The notes beneath the pieces are model-generated. The model ran no database searches and was not told the origin of the DNA. It worked only from the letters and a program-made list of their open reading frames with translations. From the NCBI RefSeq assembly GCF_001426755.1, contig NZ_LMFJ01000001.1:1483846-1547845 (forward strand): a stretch of DNA of 64,000 bases, given 5' to 3'. Position 1 is the first letter of the stretch; every line of letters begins with the position of its first letter. Both the position numbers and the translations under genes were made by a program. The stretch is from Aeromicrobium sp. Root495. GTDB taxonomy: Bacteria > Actinomycetota > Actinomycetes > Propionibacteriales > Nocardioidaceae. Positions 44,959 through 53,669 of the stretch are shown piece after piece.

Positions 44959-45750
44959 TCAGAACCCACAAGCACGAACGAGGCTGAAATATTCCTCTGC
45001 GATCCCAGGGTGGGCCGCCACGACGAGACGCTCGTCCGGCGTGTCGCCGAGTCCCTCGATGACGATGCCGGCCTCGCGGGCCACCAGGCCCCCCGCGGCG
45101 AGGTCCCACGGCTTGAGCCCCTGCTCGACGTAGGCGTCCAGACGACCTTCCGCCAGACCACAGAGATCGAGTGCGGCCGAGCCGATGCGGCGGATGTCGC
45201 GCACGTGCGGGAGGAGGCGCGCCGCGGCCGCGGCCTGCTGCTCACGGATGGGGCGCGTGTAGTGGAACCCCGTGCCGACCAGGGCGTGCGAGACCTGCGA
45301 GGTGACCGGCGCCACGACCGGGACCCGCTCGTCGTCGTGCCAGCGCCACGCCCCCTCACTGGCGACCGCTCCCCACTCCTCCCCCGACGCGATGTTCACG
45401 ACGTGGGCGGCGACGACGCCCTGCGCCGTGACGGCTGCGATGGAGACGGCATAGGCCGGGATGCCGTAGACGAAGTTGACGGTCCCGTCGATGGGGTCCA
45501 CGACCCACTCGACACCGCTCGTCCCCTCGACGCTGTCGCCCTCCTCGCCGAGGAACCCGTCGTCGGGACGCGCCGAGAGCAGACGCGCCCGGATGAGGTC
45601 CTCGCTCTCGCGGTCGATCTCGGTGACGACGTCGGTGGGGCTCGACTTGGTGGCGGCCACCTCGACGCGCCCCACGGGCCGTCGAGCGCGCACGTGCGCC
45701 GCGGCCTCGCGTCCGACGTCACGGGCGAGGACGGCCAGCTCGAGCGTCAT
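44959..45750 (-). CDS. suhB: Inositol monophosphatase family protein
   Basis: 263 residues. Metal and phosphate motifs: FLGEEGDSVEG, WVVDPIDGTVNFVYG, and WDLAAGGLVAREAG near the end. Hydrolyses inositol-1-phosphate or a related sugar phosphate; in Actinobacteria it supports inositol supply for phosphatidylinositol and mycothiol. ATG 45750 overlaps the hemH stop (ATGA), so the two are translationally coupled. Confidence 0.93.
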   Translation of the reverse strand: MTLELAVLARDVGREAAAHVRARRPVGRVEVAATKSSPTDVVTEIDRESEDLIRARLLSARPDDGFLGEEGDSVEGTSGVEWVVDPIDGTVNFVYGIPAYAVSIAAVTAQGVVAAHVVNIASGEEWGAVASEGAWRWHDDERVPVVAPVTSQVSHALVGTGFHYTRPIREQQAAAAARLLPHVRDIRRIGSAALDLCGLAEGRLDAYVEQGLKPWDLAAGGLVAREAGIVIEGLGDTPDERLVVAAHPGIAEEYFSLVRACGF

Positions 45751-46793
45751 CGGACCGCCGGCTTGGGCCCGCGGAGGTTGGCGCAGCAGTCGATGGGGCA
45801 GACGTCGGGGTTGGGCGCGCACCGCCCGACGGTGGCCCGCTGCGGGTCATCGCCCCTGACCGCGGACGAGCGCTCCAGGAGGAGGTCGCGGACCATGGCG
45901 ACGAACTCGGGGTGCGTGCCGGGGGTGGCCACGCGGCGGAACCAGAGGCCGAGCCGCTCTGCGGTCTCCTTGGCCTCGGTGTCGAGGTCGTAGACGACCT
46001 CCATGTGGTCGGAGACGAACCCGATGGGGACCACGACGACACCCGGGGCGCCATCCGCGGCGAGCTGCTCGAGGTGGTCGTTGACGTCGGGCTCGAGCCA
46101 CGGGGTGCGGGGCGACCCGGAGCGGGAGCAGTACACGAGGGCCGTGAGCTCGGGGGCGATGCCCACCGCCTCCGTGACGAGCCGCGCCACCTCCTCGTGC
46201 TGGCGGCGGTACGCGCCGACGTCGGGACCGCCGCTCGAGTCGTTCATGGCGTCGGGGATGGAGTGGGTGACGTAGGCGACCCGCGTCCCTTCCGGGGCTC
46301 CGGCCAGGGCCTCGGCCGTGCCCTCGACGAACGGCTGCACGAAACCGGGGTGGTTGAAGTAGAGGCGCAGGCGCGTGAGCTGGAGGTCGAGGCCCTCCAC
46401 GGCCCCCGCCAGGTCCTCGCGGTACTGCCGGCAGCCCGAGTACGACGAGTACGCGCTCGTGACCAGGAACGCAGCGTTCTTGACGCCGTCGTCGACCATC
46501 TGGCGCATCGTGTCGGCCAGGTACGGATCCCAGTTGCGGTTGCCCCAGTAGACCGGGAGGTCGATGCCGGCACCGGCCAGGTCACCCCGGACCGCCTCGA
46601 TCACCTCACGGTTGAGGTCGTTGATGGGCGACTTGCCACCGAAGAGGAAGTAGTGCTCCCCGACCTCCTCCAGGCGCTCGCGGGGGATGCCGCGGCCGGC
46701 CGTCACGTTCTCCAGGAACGGGACCACGTCGTCGGGCTTCTCGGGCCCTCCGAAGGAGACATAGAGCAACGCGTCGAAGGGGCTGACGTCCAT
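45747..46793 (-). CDS. hemH: Ferrochelatase (coproporphyrin III type)
   Basis: 348 residues. DALLYVSFGGPEKPDDV start, GGKSPINDLN, YWGNRNWDPYLADT, YVTHSIPDAMN (catalytic His) and PIGFVSDHMEVVYDLDTEA. The C-terminus carries CAPNPDVCPIDCC, the ligand set for a [2Fe-2S] cluster seen in actinobacterial enzymes; in this phylum the enzyme acts as CpfC, inserting iron into coproporphyrin III. ATG 46793 chosen at the conserved N-terminus, without a clear ribosome site. Overlaps suhB by four bases. Confidence 0.95.
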   Translation of the reverse strand: MDVSPFDALLYVSFGGPEKPDDVVPFLENVTAGRGIPRERLEEVGEHYFLFGGKSPINDLNREVIEAVRGDLAGAGIDLPVYWGNRNWDPYLADTMRQMVDDGVKNAAFLVTSAYSSYSGCRQYREDLAGAVEGLDLQLTRLRLYFNHPGFVQPFVEGTAEALAGAPEGTRVAYVTHSIPDAMNDSSGGPDVGAYRRQHEEVARLVTEAVGIAPELTALVYCSRSGSPRTPWLEPDVNDHLEQLAADGAPGVVVVPIGFVSDHMEVVYDLDTEAKETAERLGLWFRRVATPGTHPEFVAMVRDLLLERSSAVRGDDPQRATVGRCAPNPDVCPIDCCANLRGPKPAVR

Positions 46794-46864
46794 GTCGTCA
46801 TGCTCCCACGGTGGGCCTCGGGCGGCGCGCCAGGCTGCGCGCCGGTGACGCCGCCCCGTCCGAC

Positions 46865-46896
46865 TAGGGTGGTGCGACGAGACCGGAGGGAGATCG
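46865..46896 (+). promoter_or_regulatory. -10 TAGGGT and ribosome site of MFS gene
   Basis: TAGGGT 46865-46870, then a short leader with GGAGGGAG about 5 nt before GTG 46897. A leadered start, in contrast with the many leaderless ones here. Confidence 0.5.
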
Positions 46897-48120
46897 GTGA
46901 GCACCACGTACGGACGCCTGTTGACGCGTCCCGGCGCCACGCCGTTCGCCGCTGCAGCGCTGCTCGGCCGACTCCCCCTCTCCATGCTGGGTCTCGGCAT
47001 CGTGCTGGTCGTGGAGCAGCGGACGGGCTCGTTCGGCAGCGCAGGCCTCCTCGCTGCCGTCCTCGTGCTGGCCGCTGCGGTCTGCTCTCCGCTGCAGGGT
47101 CGGGCGGCCGACACGTTCGGGCAGACCCCGGTCATGGCCGTGTGCGCCGTCCTCTTCGCGGTCGGCATGTCGCTGCTCCTGCTGGCCATCCTCTCCTCGT
47201 GGGACGCCCCGTGGCCGCACCTGTGCGCAGCTCTCGCCGGCGCGGCCTCCCCTCAGACCGGCACCATGGCGCGAGCCCGCTGGACCCACCTCCTGGGCGA
47301 CGAGCGGGAGCTGCTCGGGTCTGCGTTCGCGCTCGAGGCGGTGCTCGACGAGGTGGTCTTCATCCTCGGGCCCGTGCTCGTGACGGTGCTGACGCTCCAG
47401 GTGAACGACGCCGCAGGTCTCGCCCTCGCGGCAGTCGCCGGCTCGCTCGGCAGCGCCGCGCTGGCCCTCCAGCCCCGCACCGCTCCGCCACGTCGGCAGG
47501 CCGGCGCAGGCCCCCGAGCGCCCATGCCCTGGGCGGGTCTCGCGCCTCTCCTCGTCGCGAGCCTCGGGCTCGGCGTGCTCTTCGGGTCCACCGAGGTCCT
47601 GGTCGTCGCGTTCAGCAAGGAGCACGGCTCCGCCGGCGCCGCGGGCCCGATCCTCGCCCTCTGGGCGGCGGGGAGCCTCGTGGCGGGCATCGCCGTGGGC
47701 GCGGTCCCGGCCACGGACGACCAGCGCCAGCGGCTGCGGATCACGCTCGTCGTGCTCGCCGCCACCTTCGTGCCGCCGTTGTTCATCACGTCGGTGGCGT
47801 GGTTCGCCGTGGCCATGTTCGCCGCCGGCCTCATGATCGCTCCCACCCTCATCGCGGCCGTCTCCATCGTCGAGGGCGTGGTGCCGCCCAGCCGGCTCAC
47901 CGAGGCCCTCACCTGGACCACCACCGGGCTCGCGGTCGGAGTGGCCCCAGGAGCCGCCGTGGCGGGTCGGATCATCGATCACCAAGGGGCCTCCGCGGGC
48001 TTCCTCGTCCCGCTCGTGGCCTGCGTCCTGGCGGCCCTGGTCGCCTGGATCGCGACGCCCCGACCCGTCGACCACGTACCGGTCGATGCCATCCCTGCCA
48101 ACCACTATCCTGGGCCGTGA
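46897..48120 (+). CDS. MFS transporter
   Basis: 407 residues, about twelve hydrophobic helices with short loops. Residues about 60-75 (PLQGRAADTFGQTPVM) correspond to the loop 2-3 motif A of major facilitator proteins. No specific subgroup recognised; resembles drug- or metabolite-efflux carriers. GTG 46897 has GGAGGGAG upstream. Stop lies one base before the putA start. Divergent from hemH. Confidence 0.85.
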   Translation: MSTTYGRLLTRPGATPFAAAALLGRLPLSMLGLGIVLVVEQRTGSFGSAGLLAAVLVLAAAVCSPLQGRAADTFGQTPVMAVCAVLFAVGMSLLLLAILSSWDAPWPHLCAALAGAASPQTGTMARARWTHLLGDERELLGSAFALEAVLDEVVFILGPVLVTVLTLQVNDAAGLALAAVAGSLGSAALALQPRTAPPRRQAGAGPRAPMPWAGLAPLLVASLGLGVLFGSTEVLVVAFSKEHGSAGAAGPILALWAAGSLVAGIAVGAVPATDDQRQRLRITLVVLAATFVPPLFITSVAWFAVAMFAAGLMIAPTLIAAVSIVEGVVPPSRLTEALTWTTTGLAVGVAPGAAVAGRIIDHQGASAGFLVPLVACVLAALVAWIATPRPVDHVPVDAIPANHYPGP

Positions 48121-48121
48121 C

Positions 48122-51100
48122 ATGAGTCAGACTCCCCTCGCCGACCGCAGCGTGGACCTCGTCCGATCGTGGACGCGCTCCCCCGAGGCCCGTAGATCCG
48201 ACCCCGCCGGGAAGCGACTCTCCCGCCTCCTCCAGGACCCCGCCGGACTGGAGTTCACGATCGGCTTCGTCGACCGCGTGGTCCGGCCCGAGGACACGGC
48301 CGTCGCCGCGCGCAACCTGCGCCGGCTCGCCTCGTCGACGCCGCGGTTCCTCCCCTGGCACCAGCGCCTGCTGCTCAAGCTCGGGGCACTCGTGTCGTTC
48401 GTCATGCCGGGCCTGGTGGTCGGCACCGCCCGCCGCACGCTGCGACGGCTCGTGGGGCACCTCGTGGTCGACGCGCGCCCCGAGCGTCTGGGCAAGAGCA
48501 TCGCCAGGCTCCGCAAGAAGGGTGACCGGCTCAACCTCAACCTGCTCGGCGAGGCGGTCCTCGGCGAGGGCGAGGCGCTGCGCCGCCGCGACCAGACGTT
48601 GGCCGTGCTCGAGCGCGACGACGTCGACTACGTCTCGGTCAAGGTCTCCGCCGTCGCCAGCCAGCTGTCGCTGTGGGCCTTCGAGGAGACCGTCGAGCGC
48701 GTCGTCGAGCGTCTTCTCCCGCTGTACGAGGCGGCGTCGCGCAAGGACGCCTTCATCAACCTCGACATGGAGGAGTACCGCGACCTCGACCTCACGGTCA
48801 TGGTCTTCACCCGCATTCTCGATCGGTTCCCCGACCTCACGGCCGGCATCGTGCTCCAGGCCTACCTCCCCGACGCCCTCGGCGCCATGCAGCGGCTGCA
48901 GGAGTGGGCCTCGGACCGTCGAGCCCACGGGGGTGCTCGCATCAAGGTGCGGGTGGTCAAGGGCGCCAACCTCGCCATGGAGCGCGTCGACGCCACGGTC
49001 CACCACTGGCCGCTCGCCACCTGGCACAGCAAGCTCGAGTCCGACGCCCACTACAAGCGCGTCCTCGACTGGGCCATGACGCCCGAGCGCATCGATGCGG
49101 TGCGGCTCGGCGTGGCCGGGCAGAACTTGTTCGACGTCGCGCACGCCTTCCTGCTCGCCGGTGACCGCCAGGTCGCCGACGGCGTCGAGTTCGAGATGCT
49201 GCTCGGCATGGACTCCGGTCCCGTCGCAGCGGCCCGTCGGGACGTCGGGGCCCTGCTGCTCTACACGCCGGTCGTGCATCCCGACGAGTTCGACGTGGCC
49301 ATCTCCTACCTCGTGCGCCGGCTCGAGGAGAACGCCAGCGAGGAGAACTTCCTCTCGGCGGCCTTCTCGCTCTCCCGCGACCCCGCCTCCTTCGACCGCG
49401 AGGCCGACCGGTTCCGCGCGTCCCTGGCCGCCGTGCCCGAGGAGGTGCCGGGACGCCACCGCGTGCAGGACCGCACGCAGGACCGCGTCTCCCTGCGCAA
49501 CGAGGCGTTCGAGAACACCGCCGACACCGATCCGTCCACCCCGGCCAACCGGTCCTGGGGCCGGACGGCGCTCTCGCGCTCCACGTACACCCAGCTCGGC
49601 GTGCAGACCATCGAGGAGAGCAAGATCTACGGGCCGGCCTCGCTCGAGACCTTCCTGCGCCAGGCCCGTCGAGCCGGCGCCGACTGGGCTGAGCAGTCCC
49701 TCGACACACGGGCCTGGATCCTGCACCAGGCCGGTGCCGCCCTGGCCGCTCGGCGCGGCGACCTCGTGGCCGTCATGGCCGCCGAGACCGGCAAGACCAT
49801 CGCCGAGGCCGACGTCGAGGTGAGCGAGGCCATCGACTTCGCCCACTACTACGCCGAGTCGGCCAGGCGCCTGGCCGCGGTCGACGGCGCCACCTTCACG
49901 CCGGCCCGGCTCACCGTCGTCACCCCACCGTGGAACTTCCCCGTGGCCATCCCGGCGGGATCCGTCCTGGCCGCGCTCGCGGCCGGCAGCGCCGTCGTCA
50001 TCAAGCCCGCCCCCCAGAGCCCACGCTGCGCCGCCGTCATGGTCGAGGCGTTGTGGCAGGGCGGAGTCCCGCGCGACGTCCTGCGCTACGCGTCGGTCGA
50101 GGAGGGTCCGCTGAGCAAGGCTCTCGTCGCCCACACCGACGTCGACCGCGTGATCCTCACCGGGTCGTGGGAGACCGCGGCCCTGTTCCGCTCCTGGCGA
50201 CCGGACCTGCCGCTGCTCGCCGAGACGAGCGGCAAGAACGCCATCGTGGTCACGCCCAGCGCCGACCTCGACCTCGCCGTCGCCGACCTCGCCAAGAGCG
50301 CCTTCGGCCACGCCGGCCAGAAGTGCTCGGCCGCGAGCCTCGCGATCCTCGTGGGCTCCGTCGGCGAGTCCGAGCGCTTCCGGCGCCAGCTCGTCGACGC
50401 CGTCTCGTCCATGCGCGTCGCGTGGCCCGAGGACCCCGAGGCCGTGATCGGTCCCGTCATCCAGGAGCCCGAGGGCAAGCTGGCCGACGCGCTCACCACG
50501 CTCGCCCCCGGAGAGTCCTGGTTGCTCGAGCCTCGCCGCCTCGACGAGACAGGACGTCTCTGGAGCCCGGGCATCCGCACCGGCGTGCGCCCCGGCAGCG
50601 AGTTCCACACCACGGAGTACTTCGGTCCGGTCCTCGGCCTCATGCACGCGCCCAGCCTCGAGACGGCCGTGCAGTGGCAGAACGCCACCGACTTCGGCCT
50701 CACGGCCGGCATCCACACGCTCGACGCCGACGAGGCCGGCTACTGGGCCGAGCGGGTCGAGGCGGGCAACCTCTACGTCAACCGCGGGATCACCGGCGCC
50801 GTCGTGCAGCGCCAGCCGTTCGGCGGCTGGAAGCGCTCCTCGGTCGGCACCACCAGCAAGGCCGGCGGCCCCAACTACCTGGTCCACCTCGGCACCTGGG
50901 CCCCCGCTCCCCCACGGCGACACCTCGACGACGTGCCCCTGGACGCCCGGGTCTCCCGCCTGCTCGAGGCCGCGGTGCCCCATCTCGACCAGGGCGCGCT
51001 GCAGCGTCTCGGCCGAGCCGCGGCCTCGGACCAGACGGCCTGGGCCCGTGAGTTCGGCATCTCCAAGGACGTCTCGGGGCTCGGCGTCGAGCGCAACCTG

Positions 51101-51511
51101 CTGCGCTACCGCCCTGTCCCGGTCACCGTGCGGCTCGGCGGCGAGCTCGAGGCCGACCTTCGGATCGTGCTGGCCGCCATCCGCAGCGGCGCCCCCGTCG
51201 TGGTCAGCACGCCGGCCTCCGTCCCGGGCGGGTTGCTGTCCGGACTCACGGAGCACGTCCACGTCGAGGACGAGGGGCAGTGGCTCGCCCGTGTCGCGGC
51301 CGAGCGACCGGCACGGATCCGCCTCGTCGGCGGCGACGCCAGAGCCGTCCACCAGGCGGTCGCGGGCGACCCCGACGTCGCCGTCCACGCCGGCCAGGTC
51401 ACCTGGTCGGGCCGCATCGAGCTCCTGCCGTTCCTGCGCGAGCAGGCCGTGTCCGTGACGGCCCACCGCTTCGGCAACCCCGACCCTGCCTTCCGGGACC
51501 TGCCGCTCTGA
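48122..51511 (+). CDS. putA: Bifunctional proline dehydrogenase / P5C dehydrogenase
   Basis: 1129 residues. Proline dehydrogenase barrel at about 40-440 (VRVVKGANLAMERV, YKRVLDWAMTPERIDAVRLGVAGQN, EFEMLLGM), then an aldehyde dehydrogenase domain from about 490 to 950 with Glu701 (LAETSGKN) and Cys735 (GHAGQKCSAAS), and about 150 more residues with a decayed dehydrogenase-like fold. It oxidises proline to glutamate, channeling the intermediate. There is no N-terminal ribbon-helix-helix domain, so it is not a DNA-binding repressor. ATG 48122 follows the MFS stop by one base; TATCCT lies 10 nt upstream. Confidence 0.95.
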   Translation: MSQTPLADRSVDLVRSWTRSPEARRSDPAGKRLSRLLQDPAGLEFTIGFVDRVVRPEDTAVAARNLRRLASSTPRFLPWHQRLLLKLGALVSFVMPGLVVGTARRTLRRLVGHLVVDARPERLGKSIARLRKKGDRLNLNLLGEAVLGEGEALRRRDQTLAVLERDDVDYVSVKVSAVASQLSLWAFEETVERVVERLLPLYEAASRKDAFINLDMEEYRDLDLTVMVFTRILDRFPDLTAGIVLQAYLPDALGAMQRLQEWASDRRAHGGARIKVRVVKGANLAMERVDATVHHWPLATWHSKLESDAHYKRVLDWAMTPERIDAVRLGVAGQNLFDVAHAFLLAGDRQVADGVEFEMLLGMDSGPVAAARRDVGALLLYTPVVHPDEFDVAISYLVRRLEENASEENFLSAAFSLSRDPASFDREADRFRASLAAVPEEVPGRHRVQDRTQDRVSLRNEAFENTADTDPSTPANRSWGRTALSRSTYTQLGVQTIEESKIYGPASLETFLRQARRAGADWAEQSLDTRAWILHQAGAALAARRGDLVAVMAAETGKTIAEADVEVSEAIDFAHYYAESARRLAAVDGATFTPARLTVVTPPWNFPVAIPAGSVLAALAAGSAVVIKPAPQSPRCAAVMVEALWQGGVPRDVLRYASVEEGPLSKALVAHTDVDRVILTGSWETAALFRSWRPDLPLLAETSGKNAIVVTPSADLDLAVADLAKSAFGHAGQKCSAASLAILVGSVGESERFRRQLVDAVSSMRVAWPEDPEAVIGPVIQEPEGKLADALTTLAPGESWLLEPRRLDETGRLWSPGIRTGVRPGSEFHTTEYFGPVLGLMHAPSLETAVQWQNATDFGLTAGIHTLDADEAGYWAERVEAGNLYVNRGITGAVVQRQPFGGWKRSSVGTTSKAGGPNYLVHLGTWAPAPPRRHLDDVPLDARVSRLLEAAVPHLDQGALQRLGRAAASDQTAWAREFGISKDVSGLGVERNLLRYRPVPVTVRLGGELEADLRIVLAAIRSGAPVVVSTPASVPGGLLSGLTEHVHVEDEGQWLARVAAERPARIRLVGGDARAVHQAVAGDPDVAVHAGQVTWSGRIELLPFLREQAVSVTAHRFGNPDPAFRDLPL

Positions 51512-51547
51512 CGAGCGTGTCGCCACGGAGGAGCCCGTCCGGGTCCC

Positions 51548-51581
51548 TACCATGGTGAGAAGGATGACGAGGGAGGACGAC
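51548..51581 (+). promoter_or_regulatory. -10 TACCAT and ribosome site of sepH
   Basis: TACCAT 51548-51553 gives a short leader that contains GAGGGAGG, 5 nt before ATG 51582. This supports ATG 51582 over the frame's upstream ATG at 51552, which overlaps the hexamer. Confidence 0.5.
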
Positions 51582-52586
51582 ATGCGAGAGCTCGGTCCCG
51601 ACCGACTCAGCCAGGACGGTCGACGACTCGTCCTGCGCGATGCGCAGACCGGTGAGTCCTTCCAGGTGCCGCTCGAGCGGCTCGTCCCATTCCTCGACCG
51701 CACGGACGCGCCCCAGCCGGACGTCCGCGCAGAGACGGAGCCCACGATGCAGCAGACCACGCTCAGCCCGCGCGAGATCCAGACCCGCGTGCGTCGCGGC
51801 GAGAGTCCCGAGCAGATCGCCGAGGCCTCCGGCATGGAGCTCGACCGCGTCGAGCCGTTCGCCGCGCCCGTCCTCGCCGAGCGCGAGTACATGGTGGAGC
51901 AGGCACGCCGCACCACCATCCGTCGCCGTCACGTCGGTGGCTCGGGCGTGCAGCTCGGCGCAGCCGTCGACGAGCGCCTCGCCGACTCCGCCCGCGTGCC
52001 CGAGGAGGCCGCGTGGGATGCCTGGCGTCGTGAGGACGGTCGCTGGACCGTCACCGCGCACCCGCGCGACGACGCGGCGCCCGCCACCTTCCTGTTCGAC
52101 GTGAAGGGCCGGTACGTGGTGCCCGCCGACGACGCCGCCCACGACCTCGTCGGCGACGTCGCCCTCCCCGACTCCGCCGACATGGCCATCGCCGACGCCA
52201 TCCGCGAGACGGTCGAGGCCGAGGCCGCCGCCACCCAGGACGCCGAGGTCGTGCAGACGCCGTCGCTCGAGGTCGAGATCGAGGAGCTCGTGATCGACGT
52301 GGTGGCCGAGGCCGAGGCCGAGGCCCACGCCCCGGTCTCCTCCCTGCAGGAGGCACGCGACCGCAAGGCGCTGGAGGCCGAGGCGGTCGCCGAGGCCGAG
52401 GCGCAGGCCAAGCACGCCGAGAAGCCCGCCGAGGGTCCCCACCAGGACTCGCTCGACGACCTGTTCAGCGAGGCGGAGCAGGACGTCGCCGTGCCCGACA
52501 CGGTCGCACCCCGCGCCAAGAAGAAGAACGAGCGTCGCCGCGTCCCCAGCTGGGACGAGATCATGTTCGGCGGCCGCGAGGACTGA
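51582..52586 (+). CDS. sepH: Cell-division regulator SepH
   Basis: 334 residues. N-terminal DUF3071 domain (about 1-165) with DGRRLVLRDAQTGESFQV, a helix-turn-helix-like SPREIQTRVRRGESPEQIAEASGM and a WDAWRREDGRWTV strand; then a long alanine/glutamate-rich disordered or coiled region, and a basic end KKKNERRRVPSWDEIMFGG that is strongly conserved in SepH. SepH binds FtsZ and promotes Z-ring assembly in Streptomyces and mycobacteria (known). Convergent with tdk across the hairpin array. Confidence 0.93.
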   Translation: MRELGPDRLSQDGRRLVLRDAQTGESFQVPLERLVPFLDRTDAPQPDVRAETEPTMQQTTLSPREIQTRVRRGESPEQIAEASGMELDRVEPFAAPVLAEREYMVEQARRTTIRRRHVGGSGVQLGAAVDERLADSARVPEEAAWDAWRREDGRWTVTAHPRDDAAPATFLFDVKGRYVVPADDAAHDLVGDVALPDSADMAIADAIRETVEAEAAATQDAEVVQTPSLEVEIEELVIDVVAEAEAEAHAPVSSLQEARDRKALEAEAVAEAEAQAKHAEKPAEGPHQDSLDDLFSEAEQDVAVPDTVAPRAKKKNERRRVPSWDEIMFGGRED

Positions 52587-52599
52587 CCCGCCCGGGTCC

Positions 52600-52913
52600 G
52601 GACGAACGATGAGGGCTTGAGGTCGCTCCCGCGACCGCGGGCCCTCGTTCTTCGTCACCGCCGGACGAACGACGAGGGATCCTGGTCGTCCCCACGACCC
52701 CAGACCCTCATCCTTGGTCACCCCAGGACGAACGACGAGGGATCCTGGTCGTCCCACGACCCCAGACCCTCATCCTTGGTCACCCCAGGACGAACGACGA
52801 GGGATCGTGGTCGTCCCCGCGACCACAGGCCCTCATCCTTGGTCACCCCAGGACGAACGACGAGGGATGGTGGTCGTCCCAGCGACCGCGAACCCTCATC
52901 GTTCGTCGGGTCC
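52600..52913. repeat. Five tandem 63-bp hairpin units
   Basis: Units begin at 52600, 52663, 52726, 52788 and 52851 with GGACGAACGAYGAGGG; spacing 63, 63, 62, 63 bp. Each unit folds on itself: outer GAGGG/CCCTC and inner GGTCGT/ACGACC pairs around a 4-nt loop. Units 2-4 are near identical; units 1 and 5 diverge, and unit 5 ends with CCCTCATCGTTCGTC, the full complement of its own head. The array fills the 343-bp convergent gap between sepH and tdk, in which I see no gene. Confidence 0.88.
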
Positions 52914-52929
52914 GGCGTGGACCAGGGGG

Positions 52930-53583
52930 CTACGGGAAGGGCAGGACGTCGGGCGAGAGAGCGGCCGCGCGGGCGGACGCGGCGGTCATCCGACGACGGT
53001 GGTGCCGGCGGCACAGCACCTCGTACCCCACGGTGGGCGCCGGCCGGTCAGGGACGTCGACGTCGCCGACGACGATCACCTCACCCTCCGTGACCATGAT
53101 CCCGTCCTCGGTGCGCGCGTTGTGGGTGGCGCGCTTCCCACACCAGCACAGCGCCTCCACCTGCAGCGTCAGGAACCGGTCGGCCAGCTCCACCAGACGG
53201 GCCGACCCCTCGAAGAGCTGCGTGCGGAAGTCGCTCAGGATGCCGAAGGCGAAGACGTCGATGTCGAGCTCGTCGACGATCTTGGCCAGCTGGTCGATCT
53301 GCTCACGGCTGTAGAACTGCGCCTCGTCGCACACGAGGTAGTCGATCCGGCCACCGTGGGTGAGCTCACCCACGACCTTGTCCCAGAAGTTGAGCGACGG
53401 CGTGACCTCGATGGCGTGCACCTCCAGACCGAGGCGGCTGGAGAGCGTGGCCTCGCCGGCGCGGTCGTGAGAGGTGAACACCCGTCCGACCCGTCCGCGC
53501 GTGCGGTGGTTGTGGTCGAGCTGCAGCGCGAGCGTGCTCTTGCCGCAGTCCATCGTCCCGGAGTAGAAGTTCAGGTCCGCCAC
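52930..53583 (-). CDS. tdk: Thymidine kinase (type II)
   Basis: 217 residues. P-loop GTMDCGKST, the DEAQF base motif, and the zinc ligands in CWCGKRATHN and CRRHH. Phosphorylates thymidine (and deoxyuridine) with ATP for salvage. GTG 53583 begins at ADLNFYSG; GGAGG lies only one base before it, which is tight, so translation may start on a leaderless or slightly altered mRNA. Its 3' end abuts the hairpin array. Confidence 0.95.
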   Translation of the reverse strand: MADLNFYSGTMDCGKSTLALQLDHNHRTRGRVGRVFTSHDRAGEATLSSRLGLEVHAIEVTPSLNFWDKVVGELTHGGRIDYLVCDEAQFYSREQIDQLAKIVDELDIDVFAFGILSDFRTQLFEGSARLVELADRFLTLQVEALCWCGKRATHNARTEDGIMVTEGEVIVVGDVDVPDRPAPTVGYEVLCRRHHRRRMTAASARAAALSPDVLPFP

Positions 53584-53669
53584 GCCTCCATCATCCCAGG
53601 TCGGGACGCCGTCGTCCCGTCCGGCTCGCCCGGGACGGACGCCGAGGGACCGGGGTGGGGCGTGGAGCG

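Noticed and set aside
48122..48300. N-terminal DNA-binding domain of PutA
   Set aside because: The protein starts straight into a helical proline dehydrogenase lead segment; no ribbon-helix-helix pattern is visible.
47972..51919. Open frame of about 1300 codons opposite putA
   Set aside because: Antisense shadow of putA, whose domains and catalytic residues are unambiguous.
52600..52913. CRISPR array
   Set aside because: Units are repeated over their full 63 bp with no unique spacers, and no cas genes are nearby; they are tandem hairpins.
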